From contig MNCI01005250.1 in NCBI GenBank assembly GCA_015680685.1, positions 259,211 to 323,210 of the forward strand: DNA of 64,000 bases. Reading direction: 5' to 3'. The number at the start of each line of letters is the position of its first letter. The first letter of the stretch is position 1. Source of the stretch: Gnetum montanum (lineage: Eukaryota; Streptophyta; Gnetopsida; Gnetales; Gnetaceae). A program made the translations under genes and the position numbers. The notes beneath the pieces were generated by a model. The model searched no databases, was not told the origin of the DNA, and saw only the letters and a list, made by a program, of their open reading frames with translations. Shown here in pieces: positions 1 to 10,505 of this stretch.

Positions 1-29
1 CATATCACAGTTAAAATCTCATTTATCAG

Positions 30-376
30 TAACTTTCTCTATGGAGGCAACAAAAGGCTTCAATAGTTTCAGTTTAAAATGTGTGATGTTAGCAACGAAA
101 GCGCTGGTAATTGGAATTGAATTTGCTGTGATGTTTCATGAAAACCAGGAGACCACCCGTCACGGTTGATCACTATAAGAAACCTGGAAATCCTTGCTGG
201 TGGCTAATGTTTGGGAAATCTTCGTCATCGGTCGTTATGGTGATTCTTGCGTTCCTGGATTTGGTCTGCGCACGTGAAGTCTCCAATACGGAATACGATT
301 CGGTCTATTTTGCATTGCTCATGCAATCCAAACCAATCCTAATAAAACTGATGTTGCTGATTCGAACACGGAACAT
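30..376 (+). repeat. Dispersed direct repeat, copy 1
   Basis: This segment is an imperfect direct copy of 19561-20036. Shared landmarks in the same order include a stretch ending in TTTCAGTTTAAAAT, GAATTGAATTTGCTGT, CGGTCTATTTTGC and the closing GATTCGAACACGGAACAT. The copies differ by many substitutions and by insertions of tens of bases, so the duplication is old. An 84-codon open frame crosses it but copy 2 does not keep that frame, so I do not call a gene. It may be the edge of an unrecognised transposon or a segmental duplication; the copies lie on either side of element B1. Confidence 0.7.
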
Positions 377-609
377 CCCCCTAAAGAAATAGGAAATAAG
401 AAGGCGATAAAGCAAACTAAATATCACATATTTAGTGACTGTTATCGTTTACTAAGGGTGATATATTAGGTACACGTGCTACACACCGGAGAGTATACAA
501 CACTAGTACGAGTGCAATAAGAAGATAGCAAATCAATAGTTATCTCTTTATTAATATATATTGTTGAGAGAATCATTTCTTCGGTTGAAGCTAATTATGT
601 ATGAGGTGT
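377..609. other. AT-rich DNA, no gene seen
   Basis: No coding or RNA feature is recognisable. It carries one copy (about 505-527) of a short motif, GAGTGCAATAAGAAGATAGC, which recurs near 1990 and 2085 on the far side of the neighbouring LINE fragment. Confidence 0.5.
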
Positions 610-1780
610 TATATAGGTTTTACACAAAATCATTCCACTATTAATTACTTAGTTACTCTTAGCATGGAATTTGCAACAAAAGCCTAACAAAAAAGTTTTT
701 ATTTGTTCTGTTGATTTTGCAAAAACATATGATTCACTAGTTTACACAAATTTATGGTTGAACTTAAAACAATTGGCCTACCTTCAAAATTGGTTGCAAT
801 AACTCAAAGATTGTACAAGGAAGTGATTATTGAAATTACATATGGTAATTCAGAGAAAAAAATTCAATTCCAAAGCAAAATTGGAGTTAAGGAAGGTTGT
901 TCATTTTCTCCAACTATTTTTGGTATCTTTATTGATGAAATGCATAATTGGTTATGCAACAAGCAAGACAGTCATGCTACCAAAATTGGATTCCAAATAG
1001 TTAATCTCTTCTTTTATATACAAATGATGCTACCTTGATCTCCACTACTACATAAGAGATGCAAAATATGTGGCATATCTTAAAAAATTGTTATCCCTCA
1101 TCTAGTCTTTTTAAGTGAATATGGATAAAACCAAATTGATGATCTAGGGTATAAGAAATACCTATTGTAACTTCCATTTTGGAAGTATTAATGTGCAAAT
1201 TGTAGATCCTTTTATACATTTGGTCTCATTGATATGAACAATTATAAGTGGGGGAAGTACATCAAAGAAAGAATAGCAAGAGGTTTCAAGGCTTTGTATG
1301 CATTCCAAAGCAAGTGCAAAGATTTAGGACTCTCATCTTACAAGGCTAGAAAACAAAATTTTCAAACTATCATCTATCCTATTGTATTGTATTGATTTGT
1401 TATTTGGGGAGTTGGATTTAGTACTAATCTTTGGAAAGATATTGAAAGAGTGCAAAAAACTTTTCTTCTTGATGAATTAAAGGTGAAGATGCAAACACCT
1501 TATAGTTACTATGTAAATGTGATTTATTACTTTTAAAAGCAAAAGCCTTGTGCTAATTTATTATATACACTCATATCTTGCATATTTCAGGGCAAGACAA
1601 ATTCTTTAGAGAAATTCTTAAGTATTCACAAGACCATGATTGGTATTTTCATGGAATGCAAGGGTTGAGAAAATAAAATATTTCTTAGGAAAAACTACAA
1701 TAAAATCCCAATTATATTTGCTAAGTGGTTAAGTAGAAGGTTTTAACACAAGTGTGATCTAATGTAGAAGGCAAGAAACA
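610..1780 (+). pseudogene. LINE (non-LTR) reverse transcriptase remnant
   Basis: This is a decayed piece of the reverse transcriptase of a plant non-LTR retrotransposon. In three frames the ordered RT landmarks can be read: an HSTINYL-like segment near 630, VDFAKTYDS near 708, then a frame from 754 with GVKEGC-FSPTIFGIFIDEM (the GVKQGCPLSPTLF block of LINE RTs). The catalytic YADD box is changed to YTND near 1014-1031. Further on come VNMDKTKLM (about 1118), YPIVLY followed by a stop, WGVG (about 1376-1420) and IERVQKTFL (about 1440). Stops and frameshifts separate the blocks, so it cannot be functional. The N-terminal endonuclease is absent. A fragment of the same family lies at 58803-59190, and its 5' side at 25500-25606. 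Confidence 0.8.
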
Positions 1781-4145
1781 ATTTTATTGACATCACATTG
1801 AATATAATAAATTAGATGCAAAAGCTCACTATCTCTAAGCTACTATTCCAATCAAGTGTTAAATAATATAAAAATCAATGTTGCACCACAAGCTAGGATA
1901 CTCTACAACAAGGTTGTATGATAGATGGTTACACAAAGTACAGTGAATCATAGGTGGCATACCCATACAATAGAGTAGATATGACCTACTATATGAGTGC
2001 AATAAGAAAGTAGCGAAAGCAAAACTGATAAAGAGTTAATGTCCTACCACAAGGCTACTCTACAATAAAGATATTACATACTACAAGAGTGTAATAAGAA
2101 GGTAGGCCTTACATTCTCAAGGGCAGCCACACTACAAGCAAAAATAAGTATTGACCTCATAACCTCACTTATGAGATGTAAACATTTTCACTATTGTGCT
2201 ACACCCCTTAGTACAATATATATCATATTTTGTAAAATTTAATTGGTATCTTTTTTATTGAATTTATTTTTTGAATTCCACATTTTTATATTTTTCACCA
2301 AATGTTATATGGTATCATTTTGCATAACTTTTGCTTCAACATGTAAAACTAACAAGCTAATTAATTTGTAAGATTAAATATTTGAAAGAATAACAAATAT
2401 TAAGATATGAAGATAGTGGCTGGGAGAAGGATAATTGTATATTGCTAATTATTCATACTTTAGCTTGTTGGCTCACACATTGTATTAGGTTCAAAGCCTA
2501 ATACCATAACCCTCCTAGGTACTACCTTTGAGCCAAACATACATAACACATAGTATCTTTTAAAAAAATAAAAAATTAAATATTAACAACACTACGCATT
2601 CATCAAATCATTCATATCGATATACACTTTGTGCTTCATCAAGTTGATTCCCTTATTATTTGACGCATGGTTTATCAAGGAGTGTTCCCTCATTAATTGA
2701 TTTGCATCCAAGTTTGGTGGTATGTTTGACCCTTAATTCCCTGACTCATGCAATAGTTAAATATTTTCTAATTTCTGCAACATTAATCCCCCTCATGAAT
2801 GTCATTGGTGATTAAGTTGCTATTTGTCGTTTTCTATTGTATCAAGGTGTCTACTTATATGCATTATTGTGGAAACAATAAGTCAACAACTTAATTTTAA
2901 TATATATTTACTAGATAGTTGCATGTTGCATAAAAATGGTGAGGAATGATGGATGATGGTCAAGCTTCACATGCTATTAGATTTTGCATATAACTTATGT
3001 AAATCTTTCTTCTTATTTATTATGACAGTATTTTCTTAATATTTAGTAAGTTGTGTTTTACTAGTTAATATCTTATTGCTTTTAAATAAATATTTTATTA
3101 GTAAACCAAAAGGTTCATACAAGAAAATATAAAGACATTTTAAAAATTTAATTTCTAGGATAGGCTATTATCAATCCTTTAAAAGCTTTATGTATAGGTA
3201 TGCGTTTAGTTTATCAATGGGCAAAACAATTTTATTTAACAGTTTCATTGGCAAAAATAAAAGATTTTACTACTTTATTTAAGCTTTTTATTGAGGAACT
3301 TGAATAATTGATGCATAAAATACTAACACAATTTGTACTTACAATTGGAAGTAGTTATGTTAGACTCTTTCTTTATGCTTGTAATATTCTCTTAAATTCA
3401 AACTCAATGCAAGTGTTGCAATAAATGTTTAGTACTATTAATAACCTTTGTTAGCATTTAGGAATAAAATATATAGAAAACCTAAATTATGATTTGTGAC
3501 ACATGTAATAGCACATACAATTTCAATATAGCAAATAAATAAATAGACATAAACTTCATCTTATAAGTATCTTAGCCCAAAATGTTGTTGCAATTACAAA
3601 TAGGATCAATGCATTACTCTAAAAGTTACAAGTGATATGAAAGTCTTGTCTCAAAAAGCAAATGTAAAAGAGAATTTATTCCAACTTAGGATTTTCAAAA
3701 GTAATTTTAGTATACTATTATCCAACCAACTATTCTTTATGATTGTGTTGTATAAGATCTTAGTCTCGTAAATAAATATTAGAAGCAAATAAAAGAAACT
3801 CAAAATTTTTTTGAAAAAGTAAATTTTAGAAACATCAAGAAGAAATCTATAAGCTTTTCAAGCCCAATGAATTCAAAGTGAATAGACAAACACAATATTA
3901 TATTATGCTTTTCAAACTATAGTTGATGTTTTTCGAAATTGAAGTTATTTATCAATTTATAACCTCCAATCATAATCTTTGTGAATTCTCGTTGGGTAAA
4001 TACTACAAGAAGTGATGTTGGCAACTCATGATGAAGATTGTTTCATGAGGAAGTTCCATGATTTTATAACTAGAATATTGAAGAACGGTTTGCAAAATAG
4101 TGAAACAATAGTATTTTAGAACTTTGGGGGAATGTGTAAGGAAAT
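1781..4145. other. AT-rich intergenic DNA
   Basis: No reading frame with recognisable content, no tRNA and no LTR edge is visible. Short repeated phrases occur at 1870-2110 (ACCACAAG-CTA followed by TACTCTACAA, and GAGTGYAATAAGAARGTAG), suggesting a small degenerate tandem block. The rest is unremarkable AT-rich sequence. Confidence 0.5.
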
Positions 4146-4707
4146 TGATGAGCGGCGAGGTATCCCTACACTCAACTATACGAATACGAGCGTCCACACA
4201 TGATCTAGTCGAATTCCAAGGACTAAGTGCTTATGCGCTTTTGTGAAACAAGGACGGGTTAGTTAATTGTTGTCTTCCCAAGCTTACTTGTATAGCATGA
4301 TTGTATGGTTAAGTAAACTTGAGGTATATGATTTTTATATATTTTTATGTTTTATGGCCTGCTGCTACAAAGGGAGGAGAGAGATAGCTAAGTAACTAGT
4401 TTAATTTAACTACTCAACTATGCTTTAACTAGTCCTAACACTAGCATCTGTTTTCACTTGCCGCACACATCCTGAACCAGTGCAACATTGCAGGGATTAT
4501 CAAACGCTAATCGTTACTAGGTTACCAAGTGTTACACACATGCTCAAAGTAATCGAACTGAGTGTGCTTACTTATGAGAGTTATAGGGTAAGAGAGAGAA
4601 CATTAATTAACTAAGGAAAGTATTAAATAATTGCAATTAACATTAATTAATCTATTATGGATGCTGCAAGGTTTATCACAAAGTTCATCTTTATTGTCGT
4701 ACACAAG
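4146..4707 (-). repeat. B1 3' LTR, distal part (split by A1)
   Basis: It begins TGATGAGCGGCGAGGTATCC and matches 18167-18715 almost base for base. The match stops at 4707, where A1 begins, and resumes at 13516 with the copied ACAAG. The LTR is therefore one unit interrupted by an insertion. Confidence 0.85.
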
Positions 4708-5622
4708 TGATGAGTGGCGACATATCCCTACACTCAACCATACGAAACGAACGTCGCACGCGCGATCCGGTCGAACTTCGCAGATGGACTAGTTGTGGCA
4801 CCTAGACAGTTATCCTTAGGTCACAGTTCGCTGTCTTCCCACCTGGACTAGTATTGCATTTGTCACGTATGGTTTAGTCCAGATGAGGTGTATGATGTGT
4901 TTCCTAATCTATGCTACTCTTGAAGGCATGGAAAATAATATTAACTAAACTAAGCTAGGAGGAAAAGGGTAAGAAAATCTAATCTAGCCTAAGTGCGATG
5001 AGTAACAGATTCCTTGATTAACCGTACACATCTTGGACCTCGTGCACGACTAACACTAGGACTACCAAGCATAGATCCTAGGTACGCCACTGGGATTACC
5101 AAGCACAGATCCCAAATACGCCAATGGGTACCAAGCGTAGATCCTAGCTACACCACTGGGCTACCAAGCAGTCACACTTAAATGCTCGTAATCAAGTCGT
5201 ACTCGTTCCGCGTTCTAGGAGTTTAAGGGTGAGAGAGAGAAAACAGTAAATAACATTAAATAAATAAATAACAAAGTGAATGCTGCAATGATGAAGTAAT
5301 CTCGATCTTTATTGCCGATCATGTGCGTGTCCAAGTATGGCACACTCGAATAAAGACACCATACAATTACATTCACCACATTACGGGCATACACGGGAAA
5401 AAAATCTAACTCTAGAGGGATCAAACTGCCAGAGCTTCGCTACTCTAAAACTAGGATCCGAAACGAGGGAGAGCCGCCTCTTATTTATAGATATGGTGGT
5501 GCACTGCGATATTGCGTACGCGATATCGCAAGGGAAGACGCGATATCGCGTATGCGATATCACGGGGGATGCGATATTGTGGCAGATGCGATATCGCGGC
5601 CTATGCGAATCGCGTCTTATCA
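4708..5622 (-). repeat. A1 3' LTR
   Basis: A 915 bp LTR aligning along its length with 12625-13515. On the minus strand the TATA box TATAAATA lies at 5482-5489, preceded by six GATAT-centred palindromes at about 5506-5607. An AATAAAG on the minus strand is not obvious, but the plus strand shows the conserved TCTTTATTG block at about 5308-5316, the complement of CAATAAAGA, a likely polyadenylation signal. Confidence 0.88.
5506..5607 (-). promoter_or_regulatory. GATATC palindrome cluster of the A1 3' LTR
   Basis: About six copies of a ten-base near-palindrome (GCGATATCGC and variants such as GCGATATTGC) lie within 100 bp, immediately upstream of TATAAATA at 5482-5489 on the minus strand. The position is that of LTR enhancer or proximal promoter repeats. 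I do not recognise the binding factor. Confidence 0.65.
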
Positions 5623-5635
5623 TACCCCCACAACT
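5623..5635 (-). other. A1 polypurine tract
   Basis: The minus strand reads GTTGTGGGGGTA and abuts the LTR start TGATAAGACG, the normal position of the plus-strand primer. Equivalent tracts abut the LTRs of A2, A3, A4 and C. Confidence 0.8.
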
Positions 5636-5793
5636 GAATAAAAACTCGTCCTCGAGTTACAAGGAGGACAAGCTTCATTGATTACACATTGGATAGGTAT
5701 GGGATTATTAACTGGAAAAAGAAATGGACTAATGCCACAGTGTGGAAAGACACAACATAGAGAAAAAATACTACAACTACAAAAATGTGGAAC

Positions 5794-8577
5794 TCATGTA
5801 GTTCCTGGTGGCGGTGGCTCCTCCATGGGTGCTTTCCCCTTGTCACGTGCTCCAAGCTTGGAAGGTTGACGACGCTAAAGAATGGCCTGGAGCTTCTCCT
5901 CTTCAATTTGAGGATCTTGTGTTGTCCATGCTAATGTTCTGATGTTTGACGGAGTCGGCACCTCCCACGGACAGGGTAGTTACAGGAACATCTGGTTAGC
6001 CTTGACGTACCATGCCACGAACACCCTTCGTTCCTCTTCATAGGCTCTAGCTTTATCTTTGTATTCATGGAGCTCTGTTAGCCGTCGAGCCAAGTCGGTT
6101 GCCACATCTTTTTGTCCCTGGTAGCTTTCTTTTACCATCGCAAGTTCAGAATTTGTGATATCTAGTTTCTCAACGAGCTTCTTGCGCTCTGCAAATTTTG
6201 CTTCATATTTGATATGGGTGGAAGCTACCTACTGCTCGAGCTTTGACCTCGAGCGTCCTACTGTTAACATGGTCAGGTTGGCATATCTAAGGTTTGCCAA
6301 CCCCATATACTCTGTCAAGTCTTGGATCTGCAGGTCCCGGTTCTTAATTTTCGCTTGGTGGGCGAAGGCGTAAGTGTCCAATATGGCCCTCCAATCAGTG
6401 TGCTGAGCACTGATGTTGTTGATTTGAGCCTTGGCCATATGGATCCCCTTCTCTAGGATTTGTTTGTACATCCCCACCTGATCATGGAAATGCTCCTTCA
6501 GCTTCTCATGTCGTTTAGCCTCATTCTGTCATGCGCTGATCTCGATGGCTGATTTTTGATGAACAGCACGTACCTCCTCCATTGAGAGGGTTCAATTTTC
6601 TCTGGCTAAATGGCTTACATCTCGGTTGACCTGAATGAACTATTCTCGTAACTGATGAAGGTGTTCATTGAGAACATTCTTTTGTTTCTCCACAGAAGTC
6701 AACCGAAAGTTATCAGCAACCAACTGCTTGTTCTCTTCTTCTAAGGCCTTGAGTGCCTTAAGATGCGCATGAGTTTGCGCTTGAGCTTCGGAGGCATCCC
6801 AAGTGGCCGTCTCCTTTTCTCCTACCACCTTCTTATTTTCTGCAATTAACTTTATTAATTTCTTGATTCTGAAATTGTCTAGCTAGTCTGCTGGAACAAA
6901 TTGCAAAGGATCTCGTTGTGCTGCTTGTAAGGCTATGAGCTGCTCTTGTAATTTCTGCACTTCAGCTTCAGCATGCTCTGCCTTTACTTTGGATATGACC
7001 AGCTTTCCCTTTGTGGAAATGAGGTCTGATTGAATTGCTATTACATCCTGGGGGATGTCAAAAAGAGACGTCAAAACTTATCCTGTTTGAAGTAATCTGT
7101 CCAGTGCATCCTCATGTTCCGCAGGAGTCATTGAGGTTTCGGCAAGAGTTTGAGCATCCCGTGCTCCTGAAAGATCTATCGGTGGCACAACAGGTACATT
7201 AAAAGATTCTTTGATGTGGTTAGCGACCACTTCAGCAGCTTCCGTGGCATCCTGGTGTTGCATGACTACCATAGTGGCCCCTTCACTAGTCTCTAACTGC
7301 ACTTGAAAAGATGCCGCGTTTCCAGAGATCTGTTGTGACCATATGCTTTCCCCTCCTCCTGTTTGGATGGATAATTCACCCCTTGTGCGATCTAACAAAA
7401 TAGTAGGCTGGTTGGCATCATCGATGACATGGAAGAGATTTGCGTCATCACGACTTCCCCAACTAACCGTCTCGGCAATGGCCCTAAGCTCATCGACGAT
7501 TTGTAGTCTTGCAGCGGCGGCGGTTGATCCTGGCCTATGCTGGGTCTTGCTTCTTGTTGTTGGCTAGGACCTGTGGCTAGAGGTTAACTGGGTCCTGCAA
7601 GTTGAGTTGCAGGTGATTCAGTCATCTGTTCTTCTTCTTCATCTGGTCCCAGCTCTTTGCCAATGCTCTTTCTTGGAGCTGACACCTTTAATAACTCAGC
7701 ATAAGAAGCATTTCGGGCCTTTCAGAGGATGTCATTTGTGTATCCCCGAATACCAGCCCATCGGCACAGTTTTCTGATAAGGCAGGGAAAAGGCAGTGCC
7801 ATCTTCCCTGACTTCCATTCTTCGAATCACCTTAGGATCTCCATCAAATATAGATGGGGAAGGTTAGCATTAACATTTCCCATCAACACTGCACATTCTC
7901 TCGCAGCATACATTGATATTCTTTTCAAACCTTTTGTGGGGAAGAGGTGATAGGTTCCAATTTTAAAATAAACCCGCTCTTCCGTCATCAGCTCACCAAA
8001 AGCTTTATCTCTGCCATAAGCCTTCTCTAACCAATCTTTTTGCACATAAGGGTCTGATCGGGTGGATAACTGAGCAACATGGGGGCCTAAATTCAGAAGG
8101 TTTAACACTTCTGAAATTGCCTGTGTAGAAAAGTCAACCGTCACACCACAAATGTTAACCATGGTGCCTTGCTCCTTATTATGCTAGAACAGGTACGTTT
8201 CACCTAAGTACCAGGCACCGCACTCAGAGAGGACAGGCCATAAGGGAGACCCTTTAAGGTGATCCCTAATAGCCAAGAGCAAACTCTACAAAAGGTTCGA
8301 AGTTAAGCTCCACGATCACCACAACAATTGTGGACTTCGTATGGATAGCCTGAACACATTCTGGGGGCAACGTGAGTTGTTGTCTCGGTTCAGGCGCAGC
8401 AGTAGCTCCTCTTTCTGCTTGTCCAGACCATCTAGTAGGAGGTTCTTCTTGATAGATGCTAAATGATTTCACCTCCTGTTCTACATGTTGTCCAACAGGG
8501 ACTCGTCTTCCACCTCTTCAAGGTTGTTTCGTTTCACCTTGAGCAGGACCCTCTCGCTAAGCACATTTCAGGGCCAT
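5794..8577 (-). pseudogene. A1 ORF2: unknown protein, plant-transposon-like domain plus coiled coil
   Basis: The start (ATG 8577-8575) follows a conserved splice-acceptor-like TGATTGCAG, and the stop is TGA at 5796-5794 after a conserved MEEP...GTT tail. The span is 928 codons, broken by several stops and two compensating frameshifts near 8265 and 7820. The N-terminus is basic. Residues about 100-290 hold conserved blocks (RDHLKGSPLWP, WYLGETY-FWHN, ICGVTVDFS, YFKIGTYHLFP, LPHLYL-EILR, LPFPCLIRKLC). These resemble the family annotated as 'putative plant transposon protein' (Pfam PF20167), an assignment from memory of the LPFP-LI-KLC block. Residues about 480-880 are rich in heptads typical of a coiled coil. 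No enzyme motif is visible. It could be an env-position or structural protein; the function is unknown. Confidence 0.7.
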
Positions 8578-8856
8578 CTGCAATCACACGGGCCAAACGT
8601 TAGTAAGGTTATTTTTAAAGTTAAGTTATACCTTACTACATGCCTTTAATTAAAGATCTTATGTTATCGTGTGATTGTGCCTGAAAATTATAATAATAGG
8701 TCCTATGGCTTAGGTGGGTTTCATTTTAATCTTTCGGTATACTTAAGGTCATATGATTTTTGGCACAATTTTTCTAAGTGTTAGTATTAATTACCCTAAT
8801 TGATGTCCTTTTGGCGATGATAAATTTCAAAAAATTTAGGCACTTTTCGATAGGTG

Positions 8857-8871
8857 TCCCTCCCCCACAAC
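8857..8871 (-). other. Internal purine tract (central-PPT-like) in A1
   Basis: The minus strand reads GTTGTGGGGGAGGGA, close to the 3' polypurine tract at 5623-5635. The same GGGGGAGGG core is at the same place in A2 (29869-29883), A3 (51943-51957) and A4 (42294-42308). It could be a second plus-strand primer; this is inferred from sequence only. Confidence 0.4.
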
Positions 8872-9045
8872 TAAACTGAACGCTCTAGGTTCAAACAGGT
8901 TCAAACGGAATTAAAATCGGAGCACCAGCGCGCAACATTTGAGTGAAAAAGTGATGGTCACGCAAACACAAGTTGTAGAGAAAAATTTCAAAAATTCCCC
9001 CCGCGTAAATGGCAAAATGATGCTAAGTGTTGTTGCAGGGGTTCC

Positions 9046-9122
9046 TATTTATAGGTAAATAGGATGCGATATTGCGTACGATACATCGCGTACGCAATAT
9101 CACATGGGACGCGATATCTCGT
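9046..9122 (-). promoter_or_regulatory. Internal promoter-like cluster upstream of A1 ORF2
   Basis: On the minus strand, three to four GATAT-centred palindromes (GCGATATCTC, GCAATATCGC class) lie at about 9063-9122 and are followed by TATAAATA at 9053-9046. Order, spacing and motif equal those of the LTR promoter, but the flanking sequence differs, so it is not a stray LTR piece. ORF2 begins about 470 bases downstream. It probably makes a separate ORF2 transcript. Confidence 0.6.
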
Positions 9123-10505
9123 CCCCAGTGATGTGGGACACATGGAAAATACTAAATTTTTAATGATTGTCTTGAAATTAATGGTGTAAGATGAGGACAT
9201 GGGCAAGTGTGAAGAGATCCTAGGGTAATTTCATTAATTCGAGAGGCACACGTAATGATAATGATGTGAATTTAGCAATTAAAAATTTGGTGGTTATGAA
9301 GAAAAGGGAATGTAATGGTACATTGGAATGTTAAAATTTTGAGGGATAATAAAAGGGAAAGAAAATTATGAAAATTAAGCTGAGGGTAAGAAATTGTGTG
9401 TTCTAGCTAAAGAATTAATGAAGATTACAACAAAATTACACAAGTGGGTCCTCCCCAAAGCAGGTTTCAACCTATTATGCCCTTGTGTAATCACACTTAA
9501 AGTGTCCGTGGGCACTAGAAGGGTTAATTGTAATCTGCACTAACTCCACAAAACACACACATGTAAATATCACCGGAATGAGATGAAAATTTTATGTTAC
9601 ACGGGACACGAGCTACAATTACACGAACAGTGAGATGAGACGAAGTATAGAAAGGGATCGTAGAGATCGGGACATGAGGTAACTGACCCAGGTTACAATG
9701 AATCCTGCGTGAAAAGCATGATTAAGGTGTCATTAACCCATCGTTCCAAGATCAGGACCAAGTCCATCCTTCTAATCAGTGACATCGCATTGTTTCATCC
9801 CATGATAAACAACTATGAGAGTACCATAACAATAAGGCATACGATCACTTGGAGTTTAGTACAAGGGAGGAGTGCTTTTTGTTTTATGACACTTCCTTCT
9901 TTTTTCTTCACTTTACTGAATCCAGAGAAGCCGCCAACCTTCAGGCATGGGTGCATGTCTTTCCAGTGGGACCCCCTAGAACAACGTTTGATTTTCGAGT
10001 GCCCTTTTGATTACTCTTACTCCCATTTTTCATTAGATCTACAAGGATCTTAGTACAACCACATTGCATGATAACTCCCACAGATGTCACCAAAGAGAAT
10101 CCACAAGTTCCCTTGATGTCACACCCTAATCATTCCCTCTTGGTCCGTCCTTCTTCATTCTGGGTACAATGAGCACAAAATTAATTTTAAGTTTTACAAA
10201 TTTCAAGAATATCACTGTACCCTCGAACAGAACCTCTTTATTTATAGAGTGGATGAGTGGGTGTAGTGGGCTCACTGTTCCAAATAATTGATTACTCATG
10301 ACTTAATAACATAAAACACACCTCAACCAATGAACCACATGAGTGTTTTATTCGTAGATGAGATTACTTACAAAAACATGAAAATACAAACACACACAAA
10401 AAGATAAAACAATAAAAAGATAAAACAAAAAGTTGAAAAATGAAAAAAACTGGAAAACAAAAAAGTTAAAAAATCAAAGAAAATGAAAAAAAAAATTTAT
10501 TAATC

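Larger units (their letters stand above)
8578..10505 (-). other. A1 spacer between gag and ORF2
   Basis: This 1.9 kb stretch is alignable in all four A copies and carries no sense-strand reading frame of length. In element sense it holds an A-rich/T-rich tract after gag, a region with an antisense frame (9709-10053, plus strand), a GATATC-palindrome cluster with a TATA box (9046-9122), a purine tract (8857-8871) and an intron-like segment ending at the ORF2 start. Its conservation suggests it is a functional leader, not filler. Confidence 0.65.

Noticed and set aside
350-376. tRNA B-box-like GATTCGAACAC in the dispersed repeat
   Set aside because: No A box at a proper distance and no cloverleaf arms, in either copy.
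5506-5607. CRISPR-like spacing of the GATATC repeats
   Set aside because: Units are 10 bp with irregular gaps, in a eukaryotic LTR promoter; no cas genes.
5337-5906. Open frames of 63-114 codons on both strands around the A1 3' LTR edge
   Set aside because: They lie in LTR, palindrome array and polypurine tract; equivalents in other copies are not kept.
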